A stretch of DNA of 64,000 nt from Perkinsus marinus ATCC 50983 (lineage: Eukaryota; Perkinsozoa; Perkinsida; Perkinsidae). Where the stretch lies: contig NW_003215522.1 of the NCBI RefSeq assembly GCF_000006405.1, positions 143,325-207,324 on the forward strand, written 5' to 3'. The notes beneath the pieces were generated by a model. It saw nothing but the letters and a program-made list of their open reading frames with translations. It had not been told where the DNA came from and ran no database searches. Below, one piece after another: positions 1-10,900 of the stretch (its first letter is position 1; every line of letters begins with the position of its first letter). Both the position numbers and the translations under genes were made by a program.

Positions 1-2013
1 AACTGAGGGTGGCGAGCCGTCACCTATTCCTGACGGTCATGATGGGACCTTCCCTAAGGCTGCATTCCTAGACCCCAAGTGATGCCCCTGTGGGCCAGCG
101 AGCTTGGACTGCGTGTCGTAGGTACCTACCTTGCACGTCGAGGTCGTGTAAGGCCACCTGCCATGTATCGCCACAGTCTGGTGCATGCGTGCCACGAGCG
201 ATGGAGGGCAGTGACGGGTGAGAACTACCGAGTTTATTGCGGCATCCTACGGCCTGCCTTGAGACCTTCTGTTGCTTTCCTGATGTATTGGAGTATATGT
301 TGACTATCTTCAGCTGAGCTCAGCAGTTTCCTCACTAACTATCGAGGCTAATACAGGACTCGTGGTAGAAGTGTACAGAAACCAATAATAAATTCTCAAA
401 ATTTCATTGGAATTTTCGTATTTTCATATTCGCCTCGCACTGCGTTGAGATGTTCACAAGCTGGTCGTTGTTGTTGAAGGTACGGTCTCCTCCTTGAGTT
501 CTGCAGCACCTGCAATTCTCAGAGTCAGTGTAGTGAGGCCTTGCAGTCGACTCCGGTAGGCTCGTGAGTTGTTGTCCAGGGGTGAACGATGCTGTCAGGC
601 CCTGCCAGTGAAATACTCATCGAAGTGCGATTGGAGTTTGGATAGTTGTTCGTCCCTTTGCCGAGCGGCGCTCAAGCACCACCCGATGTACTGGGTTCTC
701 CCCAATACAGTCTGGGATGTTTGTAGGGAGTGCTCTCGGCCCCGGCCGGCCCTCCACCTCCCATAGCAGATACTGGCTACCACACGGCAGTGCTCAACTC
801 CCAACCCTGCTGCCTCTCTGGGGAAGCACTAGAGCGGGCAGGCTTGTTTGGGCGGCTGGAGACGGACCGGGAAGAGGTAGCCTCGCAGTAATGACATCAC
901 CCAACTTACCCTCAGCTGACCCCTCTACTCTGTGAGAACGTTGCTGCTGCAGTGGGTGAGGACCGGGCTGCGTTCCGGCCCTGCAACGCGCCGTACATCA
1001 GCGAGGAGTGGGTCGCTATGGGCTGTTGCTTGTCGTCATTGCTGTTCTGGCAGCACGGTGCACCTGTTCCCACCAGCGCCTGGCCAGGAGATGGAGGCTC
1101 TGATGAAGCTGTATACGGGGATGGGGCGTCGGGGGTAGGAAGCCGATTCGACCCCATAGGACTCTGTCGAACCCTTGGGCCCAGCTCGGCGACGGACAGC
1201 GTATCGGCAGAAGTACAGCGGGTAGCTGTGAGTGGCACAGAGAATATAGAGTTGGTCGTTCACATTTGGAACGCCCGCAACGTGGAGTGTTGGCGAGCTG
1301 TGCTGGTGAGAGGCGAGCGCTAGTTGTTCCTATGGTACTTGCCTGGTGGCCTCGCTCAGCTCCATCGTCCATCAGTTGGGGAGGGGGACGGGTCGGGGAA
1401 GGTCTTGGAGTAGGGCTCTGGCAGTGAGGAGGGATGATATGGATGTGTTCTATTCAGTGGAGTGCAGACCCCAGGCTATGAGTCCAAGGGGCTCGAACTG
1501 ATGCTGGCTTGTGATGAGGAGCTGTATGGGGAAGTGAGCCCTGGTCTGGTAGGGGACGTGCTGTAGCAAGTCGTGGTGTGTAGGGGCCCAAGGTGCTTGG
1601 CAACGATGGAGGACTGAGCATGGAAGGCCGCATCACAGCAAGTAGGTGTGTGATAGTCCCTGGGAGTAGTAGGGCCTCTGGAAGGTTCTGCTAGTCATCC
1701 CGAGTCGAGGTCTGGGGTACACTCCAACTGGAGGCTGTACACCATAGACGCTACCGTCCCCAGTGCTGATGCTGTCAGTGCTGCCCTGGGCGGCGATAAG
1801 GAGCCCTATAGGCTCATGCTGTGCCTTGGACCTTCCCAGAGGTACAGTCAAGAAGAGGGAGTAGGATGGTCTCAGGGCTGGGCTCAGGTACATGCTATCT
1901 ACGATGGACGTGGCAGAGTCGGGGCTACCCGCGGTGGCTGTGGGCGTCTTCGAGGTTGACCTCCTAGGAAGGAACGTTGATCGTAGTGGTAGTAGTAGTA
2001 GGCCTGTAAGCGA
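1..2013 (+). CDS. 3' part of a multi-exon gene, function unknown
   Basis: I do not recognise the product. Coding exons are supported by reading frames that stay open across short GT-AG introns: 79-121 (43 nt), 877-915 (39 nt), 1012-1053 (42 nt), 1306-1359 (54 nt), a 44-nt intron ending at 1592 and a 34-nt intron near 1852-1885. Joined exons read like protein, for example GEALERAGLFGRLETDREE passing into LTPLLCENVAAAVGEDRA, and later NWRLYTIDATVPSADAVSAAL. The gene enters from the left edge, so its start is not visible. The longest intron begins at 218 and carries an inverted-repeat element. The last exon can be read to a TGA at about 2011-2013, but one more short intron there is possible. No signal peptide, membrane segment or known catalytic motif was seen. 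Coding status is fairly likely; exon borders around 440-800 and 1380-1470 are unresolved. Confidence 0.45.
284..442 (+). mobile_element. MITE-like repeat, copy R1
   Basis: About 159 bp related to four other copies in the window. It shares the core TTCAGCTGAGCTCAG, then GTTTCCTCACTAA, GTGTACAGAAACC and an AT-rich half ending CATATT...GCACTG. The left end (TGTATTGGAGTATATG) is a degraded form of the terminal repeat best seen in copy R5. It lies inside a probable intron of the leftmost gene. No target-site duplication is recognisable. Confidence 0.6.
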
Positions 2014-2207
2014 ATGAGGCGTGAAGTTGCCGCCGGGAAATGCCGCTGAGAAGACCGTCATGAATGTGACGGATTTATTCATCATGACAATCGTCACCAC
2101 TGGGACTATGTCCCATGTCGAAAGGGTGTGCCTTAAAGAGCTTCTGTTGCGTTCCCTTCGGTTAAGGAACGTTGTTGCAGTCTCCTGGTAGTAGCCTGTT
2201 TAGCTCG

Positions 2208-3162
2208 ATGGTCTCCACTGGGAAGGTCTACTCCCCGAACTCGCAGGAGCTGTTCGAGGTTGGGGACAGTGATCCTGATAGTGGGGTGGCCTTCTACCCT
2301 CCAAGCGACGATACGTAGGCCTTTGGTCGGCACTGTCAGCCCTGGAGTCTGGTGACTGGTCAGGTACCTGTTCCTTGATGTCCTGCATGAAGAGGTAGAG
2401 AAGATGAGTGATGCGGGCAGTGGGCCGGGGAGGGCATGTATCCTGGAAGTCGGCCCTGGGAGTGGGGTGAGCTGGTCCCACCACTGCTGCGGTGATCTGC
2501 TGGGATGGACAGGTCCTGTCGGCCTATCTGGTTCGAGCTATGGAGTCTGTCGGAGTAACAGCCCACTCAGTAGCGATTGACGTGAATCGACGAGCCTGCG
2601 AGGCTACGCTGAGAACAGCAAAAGTTGTCGGTGTGGAGGCGAAGGTCCGCACAGGCCCTCTTGTGTGCCCTTGGATCCCTGTTTAGGTCCATGTGGTGCT
2701 TGGGGACTTCAATCAGAGCCCTCGATGGCTGCGGTACCGACCGGACATCATCATCTGCAACCCTCCATATGTCAGTGCTCCCCCTTGCCGGCACTGATAT
2801 AGCCCTGCTCGGCTCAGGTTCCGTCACCACCTGAGGAGTGCCGGTCGAAGGGGATCGAGGCTAGCTGGGCAGGTGGAGTTAAAGGCCGCGAAGTGATCGA
2901 TCGAATGGTGGGCTTGGGTGCTTTGGGCGTCTTGTAGTAGTCTGGGCAGCAGGTCCCTGTCTTTGCTCGTCTGCTCCAGCATAGTGAGGAGTCGATCCGG
3001 CCGGTGCTGTACTTCCTCTTGGAGAAGCAGAATAGGCCTAGTGAAGTGTGTCTATTGTTTGAGGAACTTGGCTGTGTGGGACAGTGTGTTGGAGAACGGC
3101 AGGTCCGTGGCGAGCTGCTTTACGTTTACAAATTTCACTACCGGCACTCTGCCGATGTTTAG
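2208..3162 (+). CDS. MTQ2: eRF1 glutamine N5-methyltransferase catalytic subunit (HemK2/MTQ2 family)
   Basis: An S-adenosylmethionine-dependent class I methyltransferase. The family methylates the Gln of the GGQ motif of release factor eRF1, acting with Trm112, and tunes translation termination in the cytosol. Six exons join in frame across introns 2315-2363, 2467-2512, 2645-2686, 2771-2817 and 2908-2952 (42-49 nt, all GT-AG). The product, about 230 residues as expected, contains YPPSDDTYLFLD near the N-terminus, the SAM-binding loop LEVGPGSG, the acidic motif IDVNRRACEATLRTA, the catalytic NPPY split exactly by intron 4, and the family-specific GIEASWAGG, followed by VLYFLLEKQNRPSEV. The ATG at 2208 gives MVSTGKVYSPN and fits the start of homologues. 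The next gene on the same strand starts about 300 bp downstream. Identification follows from motif order over the whole length, so it is firm. Confidence 0.93.
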
Positions 3163-3478
3163 ACTAGTGCTAGCGTCGTGCGTCTTGTTGTCAATCTCGG
3201 GGGGTTCCAGATAGGGGATCGCTGATGGACTCAGTAGAGGTGGGACGACTCGATCATCGCAGTCTATGAGACGTGTCACTGATGTCATCACCACCAGTGT
3301 CACCAGCAGCATCATCAACAACAGAGAACAGTCGACGTGGATCGGGGAGCAGCAAAGGGGGGATGGAAAGACGCCGATCGGGGAGTCTCCGTCCCTCTTC
3401 AAGTGAATGGCGAAGTCATATTAGCACTGAGCATATCCTTAATGACACGTACGTGGATTCGTCTTTGGAGATGCCCAC

Positions 3479-4719
3479 ATGGGTATTCTGTTGGTCATCA
3501 GTTACAAAGAGCTTGGCCGCGACTCGGACCCTAACGAGGATGGCACGGAGGGTCCTGACATGATCCTCCGAATGTTCAAGGTGAGTGCCCTGATCGCAGG
3601 TTGTTGGCAGGGTAGTGTTTTCAGGCTAGTTGTGTGTACATAGCGAGAGAAGTGGCAGCGGGGTTCACCGTGGTCTTGAATCCATCCCATACGCTTATCC
3701 TGGGATCTGACTCGGCCTTCACTCGCCCAAAGCCGGTGCTGTGGATCAGCAAGGAGGCTCAACGGACATCAAAACTGAGTCCAGGCCGTGGTGTGCGGGT
3801 TGATCCTCCTAGAGGGCCTCATAAGGGTATCAATAAGCATGCTGTTGATAAGATTGCTGGCCTTGGGGATATAGAACTGGTGAGCTTACCATCTTGCATC
3901 GCTCCGTCGTCCTCTCATTCCGTATCCTGGGGTTATTGGCGCTGATGGTCGTGGCCAGGTTGCAAAATTCATCACAACATTTTTCGGCAAGGCCTCGGAA
4001 TATATATGCTCAGCAGCTCTCAAGAAACAGTCAGTGGATATCGACTTTCATCCAGTGGGCCGGCTGACCATAGGTGAGGCCGTCACCGTCGATGGGAACA
4101 GTGATTTCCTGTTTCCATAGACTCCACTACGGCTTCCCTCGCTTTTGAGGCTATTGAACACGACTATGCCAACGTGGCCCTCCAAGAGACATCTGATCCC
4201 CTTGTGGAAAAGTAGGTGGGGGCGCATCATTCCAGCTGATGACGATCCGAAATATTGGACTCGAATTTGCATCGGCTTCGGTGGTGAACAGCGAGGATCT
4301 TGCTCCCCTCCAAGGTATAGGTTGGCTGAGTCGCCTTCCCGCCGACGTGGCATTGATATCAAAAGTCTCCATAAGGAGGACTTTACCATACGGCATTTGA
4401 TGAGGGAGAAGACGCGCCGTCTGGCCCGCAAGCTGAAGGACCGAGAGTCTCCCCGAAACCAGAAGCCCAGCCTGTCAGTGCAGGGCTCAGCTCCTGCCAG
4501 GATCGATGAAAAGACGTTGGGCACTTTAGGTGGGGAGCCTTCGAACCTCGAGTCCATACAGTGTTATGCGTAGTTGTTGGTCGTGGCCAGCTTCCGAAGG
4601 CCATGCGATCGCTACTGCTTCGTGATATAACCCGTGAGGAAACGCCGAAGGCTCCTACGGGAGTTGTCGACATGCCTCCACTACTGGACATTTTTTCGAG
4701 GACACCGGCTGCCTCGTAA
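3479..4719 (+). CDS. HU-CCDC81-like protein exons (tentative)
   Basis: Several exons separated by short introns. The exon from 3479 reads MGILLVISYKELGRDSDP; the next contains GFTVVLNPSHTLILGSD and KPVLWISKEAQ; a third contains VAKFITTFFGKASEYICSAA and then VDIDFHPVGRLTI. The second and third resemble the paired HU-like domains of CCDC81-family ciliary and centrosomal proteins, whose pattern is an RPVF-like strand and a later F-x-G-x-G-x-L strand. This is a family-level resemblance, not a secure match. Later exons include GQLPKAMRSLLLRDITREE. At 4717-4719 the frame meets TAA, but a good GTAAGA donor overlaps it and would splice into VRPSLVAEIGSYHAPPW, which continues towards 5100. The start could also lie further upstream, about 3270, and the end is unresolved, so this may be the front part of a longer gene. 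Confidence 0.35.
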
Positions 4720-4980
4720 GAACTCATCATAGTATCTTGCGAATGTTGTGTGACCACCTCCGAGACGAAATTATAATGTGCCCTATGCAGGTTGAAGGAC
4801 AGTTTGGTCCGCCCCTCCCTGGTGGCCGAGATTGGTTCCTATCATGCCCCTCCGTGGGCCACTCTGCTCGAGATGGATACTCGTCCAAGGAAGATCGGTT
4901 TGACGTGAGCCACTATGCATGTTGTGCGATAGGAGTATCTTTCCAGGTGGGCCTGGCATAAGGCTGATGCCTGGCGAGCA

Positions 4981-7900
4981 ATGGAGAGGCAGTTGACTAT
5001 GAATGAGAGGTTGCAGCGCAGACTCTGGAACAACTTGGTCCCCCCGCCCCTACCAGCACAGCTGGAGGAAGCCTCTCGGTCGGTGCGGCCAGTCGCCTCC
5101 GGCTCCCGTTTCGAGAAAACGCTGCGAAGATGGCTGGTGGATGGGCCTGTGTTTAACAACATCCTCACCAGGTGGGACATTCGTTCTCTTTCGACGAGGA
5201 CGATTCTGTTGTTAGATACAACTACTACGCGGGAAGTTGTTCGAGGAGCTCAGGAATTGCCCTGGACAACCTCTGTCCCATCGAGGGCGAGGTCCTCACG
5301 CGATTGAAGGCCGAGATGGACTGCAAGATGCATTTATGGCCGGATGTCGATTACAACACTCGTATGCACCAGATAGAGGAGGAGGTGAGTCCCTTTCCGT
5401 CACTTGGCTTTATTATTATGTCATCGTAAGGTCATCAACACCTACATCACAGCTCTGAGGAAGGGCATTGTGGACTACAACCTGCGTTACATCTTCCAGA
5501 GGAGGCGCCTTAACATACCTTTCACACCATCGCCGATGGCACCTCCATTTGGGGTCAATGCCTTCTTGGTGAGAATCTTTTCTGGCTCGTCGCTGAGTAT
5601 TCCCTTGCCTGTAGGTGGGCGACATCAAGACCTTTGGAGGGCCTCCGACGGATAGTTGGCGACAGCTTGTTGCGCAGTCTCGAGCCTCCTTGAACGACGG
5701 CAAGTTCGCCGCCCCAACGTTCCTTTGCACTCGGCTGACTCAGCAGTGGTCGGAAGGGCACTACGGCGAAGTGAGTACCTTTGACGATGAGAATCCTCGG
5801 GAGTACCTTTGAGTGCCTCAGATGAGCCTGTTCGGTCTTGGAGAGCAGAGGGACCTGGTGGACATTGAAAGAGCCCAGTTCATACAACTGCAGTAGCTCA
5901 GCCTCTGTTCGATCTCACTCGTCGTCATGCTACTGTTGCTGAGGTATCTCGAGACCAAGGTCAAGTGCATTACAGAAGAATGGCACGCTAAGGCCATGGA
6001 GCTCGTGAAGCAAGAGCCGACTCTCCTTGCGGTCTCGGGAGTGGCTCAGTCGCCCGACGGAGTGACATCACTACCACCTTCAGGGGAAGCCACGACGGGT
6101 GAGTCGTCGAGATGGCTTTGTCGGTGGCTATGACCTAGTGTAGGTGTTAACGCTAGGAGCAATACAACGACAGTCCCGGCAACTGCCACTATCGATGGAG
6201 TTGTATGGCCGAGTTGCAATCCTGATCGGCTGCTAGAAGCGTCGACTCACCTCATGAGCCTCATGGTAGGACCTCAATCGAAAATATCCTACTCCCCTTA
6301 CCTTGTGGTGGCAGATAAGGTCAGTGGTCGAGCGAAGCTGCGCCGAGTTCCTCGCCTACTTCGAAGGCTTCTGCCCTCGTGGCACCACCCCATTGACGTG
6401 AGTGCCCAACCAGCTCACTCGGAGCGTTTTAAAAATAGTTCGATGACGCCGATTTGACCATGGCCCGCTCTAGGTATCCTGAGGTCGCACACCTCCCTCA
6501 CAAAACAGCCGACGAACCCCGGGCACTACTACTGAACATGCTGGTCGTTGACGGTAGCGAGGTCAGATTGAAACATGCCGGGGACTACTGTCACGTGAGA
6601 GGGTCTTCTAGTGGAGACGATTCGCAATGTTACCGGCTGTAGGAGCGCTTGACGAGGCTGTACAAAGATGTCGTTATCGCCTTGAACGAAATGAAGGGCC
6701 CTGCATCGACCCTAGAAGCGGCGGCAGAGGAGTCATCTCAGCATCGCACTATGCTATACGAGGTGAGCACAGCGTGAGTTGCAGAAGAATCGTGGAAGCT
6801 GTATCCTGTCTAGGTCACTTCCAGCGAGAGTCATATAGCTTCCCTGCTCAAGAGGCTGGAAGATGTCGTGACGTCGTGCCTTGAGGCGGCGGGGACAGTC
6901 TCGGACATGTAGGTTGCCATGGAATTCATAGATCACATTAGCCTGTGGTTCGCGCGATGCAGGTACGAACCGCATCTTAGTTTGCTCACAGAGGTCGGCC
7001 GAGCCAAAGAGATGGCTTTGCGGATAGCACAGATACCGGACCTGTCATCGAAGGAAAAGCAACCAGGCTCCACGGTGAAGGCCGAATCCATAATAGAGTA
7101 AGTTGACAGCAGTACGCTGGCGGTTTGCGACGATGTGCTCAGATATATACGGAAAATGCGAGAAGCTCAACGCAGTGTGGAGGACAACTGTCGCTCGTTA
7201 CTCCGGACTGCTATGATGGCTACGGATTGTTCGGAGGTGAGCCAAGCTTCATCTGGTCCGTGCTATGATCCTGCTCTAGGTCAATGAACATCTCTGCAAG
7301 CAGGCGTCTGAGTGCGTCACTATTGTCACTGCAGCCCTCAACGATCGCGTGAGAGAGCGCAGTCGGAAGTTCACTGCAAATGTCGCGGAACTCGAGGAGC
7401 GATTCAAGGAGGTCCCGGAGTCGGAACAGGCCTTGATAGACATCGAAAAGGACTTGGACGACTTCTTCGATAGAGGGCAGGAAGCCTACGAGGACGAGTA
7501 TGGAGAGATTCGACGATGGCTCGACGTCCTGTATGAATGCGACTTTGCCGTCCCGCCCGATACTTTAACGGCGGTTCACGAGTCTGGTATTCGACTGGCG
7601 ACTATAACCGAGCTTGTCTCGGATCGCGTCGAGGAGATCGAGTTCTGCAGGGACGATATAGAGCAGGCGCTCGGGGGACGACGGGACAAGGCCATCGTGG
7701 AACTGGAGACGTTCAAGACGGTTATCCAACGCTTTGCCGAGCATGGGGATGTCAATGCAGCAGATCAGAACTGTGAACGTATCGCCAATTTGAAGCAAAA
7801 GATGGCTGACTACAGTAGCCTACGAGAGGAAATCAACTCTCTAGAAGCCTTGCTGAAGATGGAAGTAACTGAGTTTGGCATTTTGGAGGAGTGCCAGGCT

Positions 7901-10900
7901 GAGCTTGAGGTCTACGATAAGCTGTGGAGTCTAGTCAGTGAATACGGTACGAAGGAGCATATGTGGTATAAGCGAGGTATGTTCCAACTTGATGCTGAAA
8001 CTGTGGAGTCGGACGTTATGAGCTTGTGGAGAAGTGCCTACAAGTTGCAGGCGACGTTTGAGCAGGACGGCAGGACAGCTCCTATGAAGGTGAGGCTCAG
8101 CGGTTGATGAAGACGCTGTCTTGATGAATCGCTCGGTGTTTTCAGGCTGCGGCGTTTGTGAAGAGCAACTTGGATGGAGTGAAGAAGCATCTACCTTTGA
8201 TACAAGCTCTGTGCAATCCGGGTCTGCGAGACCGGCATTGGGCGGAGATATCCTCAGCAATTGGCTTCACAATAGCTAGAGATAAGACAACTACTCTGCA
8301 GAAGATGCTCGATATGGACATAGTCGCCTACGCAAAAGAGCTGACCGACATCAGTGACAGGGCTTCTCAGGAGTACCAAATTGAGCGCTCCCTTGAGAGC
8401 CAACAGACCGAATGGCAACCAGTGACTTGCGACTTCAAGCCATGGAAGGAGACGGGCACGTTCATCCTCTCTGGTGGTACTGTCGACGAGGTCCAGGGGT
8501 TGATCGACGACCACATTATCAAGACCCAGACTATGAAAGGTAGCCCTTCAGCGCAGCCTTTTGCTAATGGCATCGCTGAGTGGGAAGAGTTCTTGATGAA
8601 AGCAACTAGTGTGATCGAGGTGTGGATCAAAGTCCAAGGGGTTTGGCTTTACTTGGAACCTATCTTTGGCTCTGAGGACATCATGCGACAGATCCCCAGT
8701 GAGGGCGCCTTGTTCAAGGATGTCGACACTCGTTGGAGAAAAATAATGGAGAAGTCGAGAGAGTCTCCAGCAGCATTAGATGTGTTCAAGCAGGAGGGCA
8801 TGCTGGCTGCCCTGGAGAAGTCTCAAGAACAGTTGGAAAGGGTCCAAAAGGGCCTCAATGACTATCTCGAAGCCAAGCGGTTGAAGTTCCCCAGGTTCTT
8901 TTTCTTGTCCAACGATGAACTGCTGGAAATCTTGTCAGAGACGAAGGTCCCGGTCAGAGTACAGCCTCATTTACGCAAGGCTTTCGAAGGTATTCAATCT
9001 CTGGAGTTCCAAGAGGACAAGAAGATTACTGCTATGCTCTCCGTGGAGAAGGAGCGGATCGGTCTTACTCGCGTGGTTGATCCCGTGCTGGCCCGCGGTA
9101 ACGTGGAGGAGTGGTTGGTCCAGTTGGAATCGATGATGCTCGAGACCATCCGTGCGGTCATCTTCGACTCTATAGCGGACTACCCGACGAAGTCCTATGC
9201 TGAGTGGCTGGCGTTGTGGCCGGGGCAGGTGGTCATCGCAGTCGGTAACATCTTCTGGACCTCCGAGGTCATGGAGGCCCTCAGCTCAGGAGGCAATGCT
9301 GGTCTTGGGAAATACTATCAGAAGATGGACGGTTTGTTGCAGGACATAGTCGCCTTGGTGCGAGGTGACATTCCTCCTCTTGTGCGTTGCACGCTGGAGG
9401 CTCTTGTGGTCATTTTCGTGCATAACAAGGACACTGTCCAGGAGCTGCACGACAAGGGACTCTCCTCGGTGGATGACTTCGATTGGCTGGTGCAGCTGCG
9501 GTATTTCGTAGAGAAGAACGCTGATAAGAAGGGCGACGTTGATGATATCTTCGTGCGAATATCCAACTCTCACCTTGGTTACGGCTATGAAGCCCTGGGC
9601 AACTCGTCTCGACTAATCATCACGCCCCTCACCGACAGGTGTTATCGAACCCTTTGCGGGGCGCTCCATCTTCAATACGGTGGAGCCCCTGAGGGACCTG
9701 CTGGTACCGGCAAGACCGAGACTGTGAAGGATCTGGCCAAGGCGCTGGCCAGAATGTGTGTGGTCTTCAATTGTTCTGATGGTCTCGACTACATCGCCAT
9801 GGGGAAGTTCTTCAAAGGGCTCGCAGCCACCGGTGGTTGGTGCTGCTTCGACGAGTTTAATCGCATAGACCTCGAAGTGCTCTCAGTTGTAGCTCAGCAG
9901 ATCCTCACCATACAAACTGCTATCAAAGCTCGGCTCACTGAATTCGAATTCGAGGGTTGCATCCTTCCCATCAAGTGGACCTGCAACAGCTTCATCACCA
10001 TGAACCCTGGCTATGCTGGTCGATCAGATCTGCCGGACAACCTTAAAGCACTCTTCCGTACTGTGGCTATGATGGTTCCCGACTATGCGATGATTGCTGA
10101 GATCAAGCTCTACTCCTTCGGCTTCGAAGACTCTCGGAGCTTGGCTCGGAAAATCGTGACGACCTACAAGCTGTGTTCTGAGCAGCTCTCTTCACAGAGT
10201 CACTATGACTACGGTATGCGTGCTGTATTCTCGGTGCTGGTCGCAGCAGGTAATCTTAAGCGCAAATACGGTACCGAGTCTGAGTCCGTTCTCATGCTTC
10301 GAGCAATCAACGATGTGAATCTTGCCAAGTTCCTGGCCTTCGACGTGCCCCTGTTCCGTGGGATCACTTCCGACTTGTTCCCCGGAGTGGTACTGCCTCA
10401 GCCTGATTATACTGCTCTCATAAGCAAACTCAGGATGCACTTTGAGAAAAACAATCTCGAATGGATCGACTATCTTGTCGATAAGATTATACAGTTTTAT
10501 GAATGCCACATAGTGCGTCATTCAGTGATGCTCGTGGGGCTCCCGTTCAGCGGTAAGACTACGGCTCTCAACATCCTCCAGGCAGCCCTCACCGACCTGG
10601 CCGAGAGCGGTGAGATGCACAAGGGCCAGATCGTTCACCAGGCTAGGCTCAATCCCAAGTCGATTCCAGCCGGCTGCCTATACGGCGACTTTGATGAAGT
10701 GTCTCATGAGTGGACCGATGGTATCGTGGCAGTGTTGTTCAGGAACTTCGCCAAGAACCAGACGGACGAGCGCAAATGGCTTGTGTTTGACGGTCCAGTC
10801 GATGCTGTATGGATCGAGAATATGAACACTGTTATGGACGAGAACAAGAAGCTGTGTCTGAACTCGGGAGAGATCATAGCAATGAGCTCTAACATGAGGA

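Noticed and set aside
1633-2100. 155-codon minus-strand ORF
   Set aside because: Plus-strand exons joined by short introns explain the same segment better, and the minus frame is Ser/Thr/Pro-rich without domain signal.
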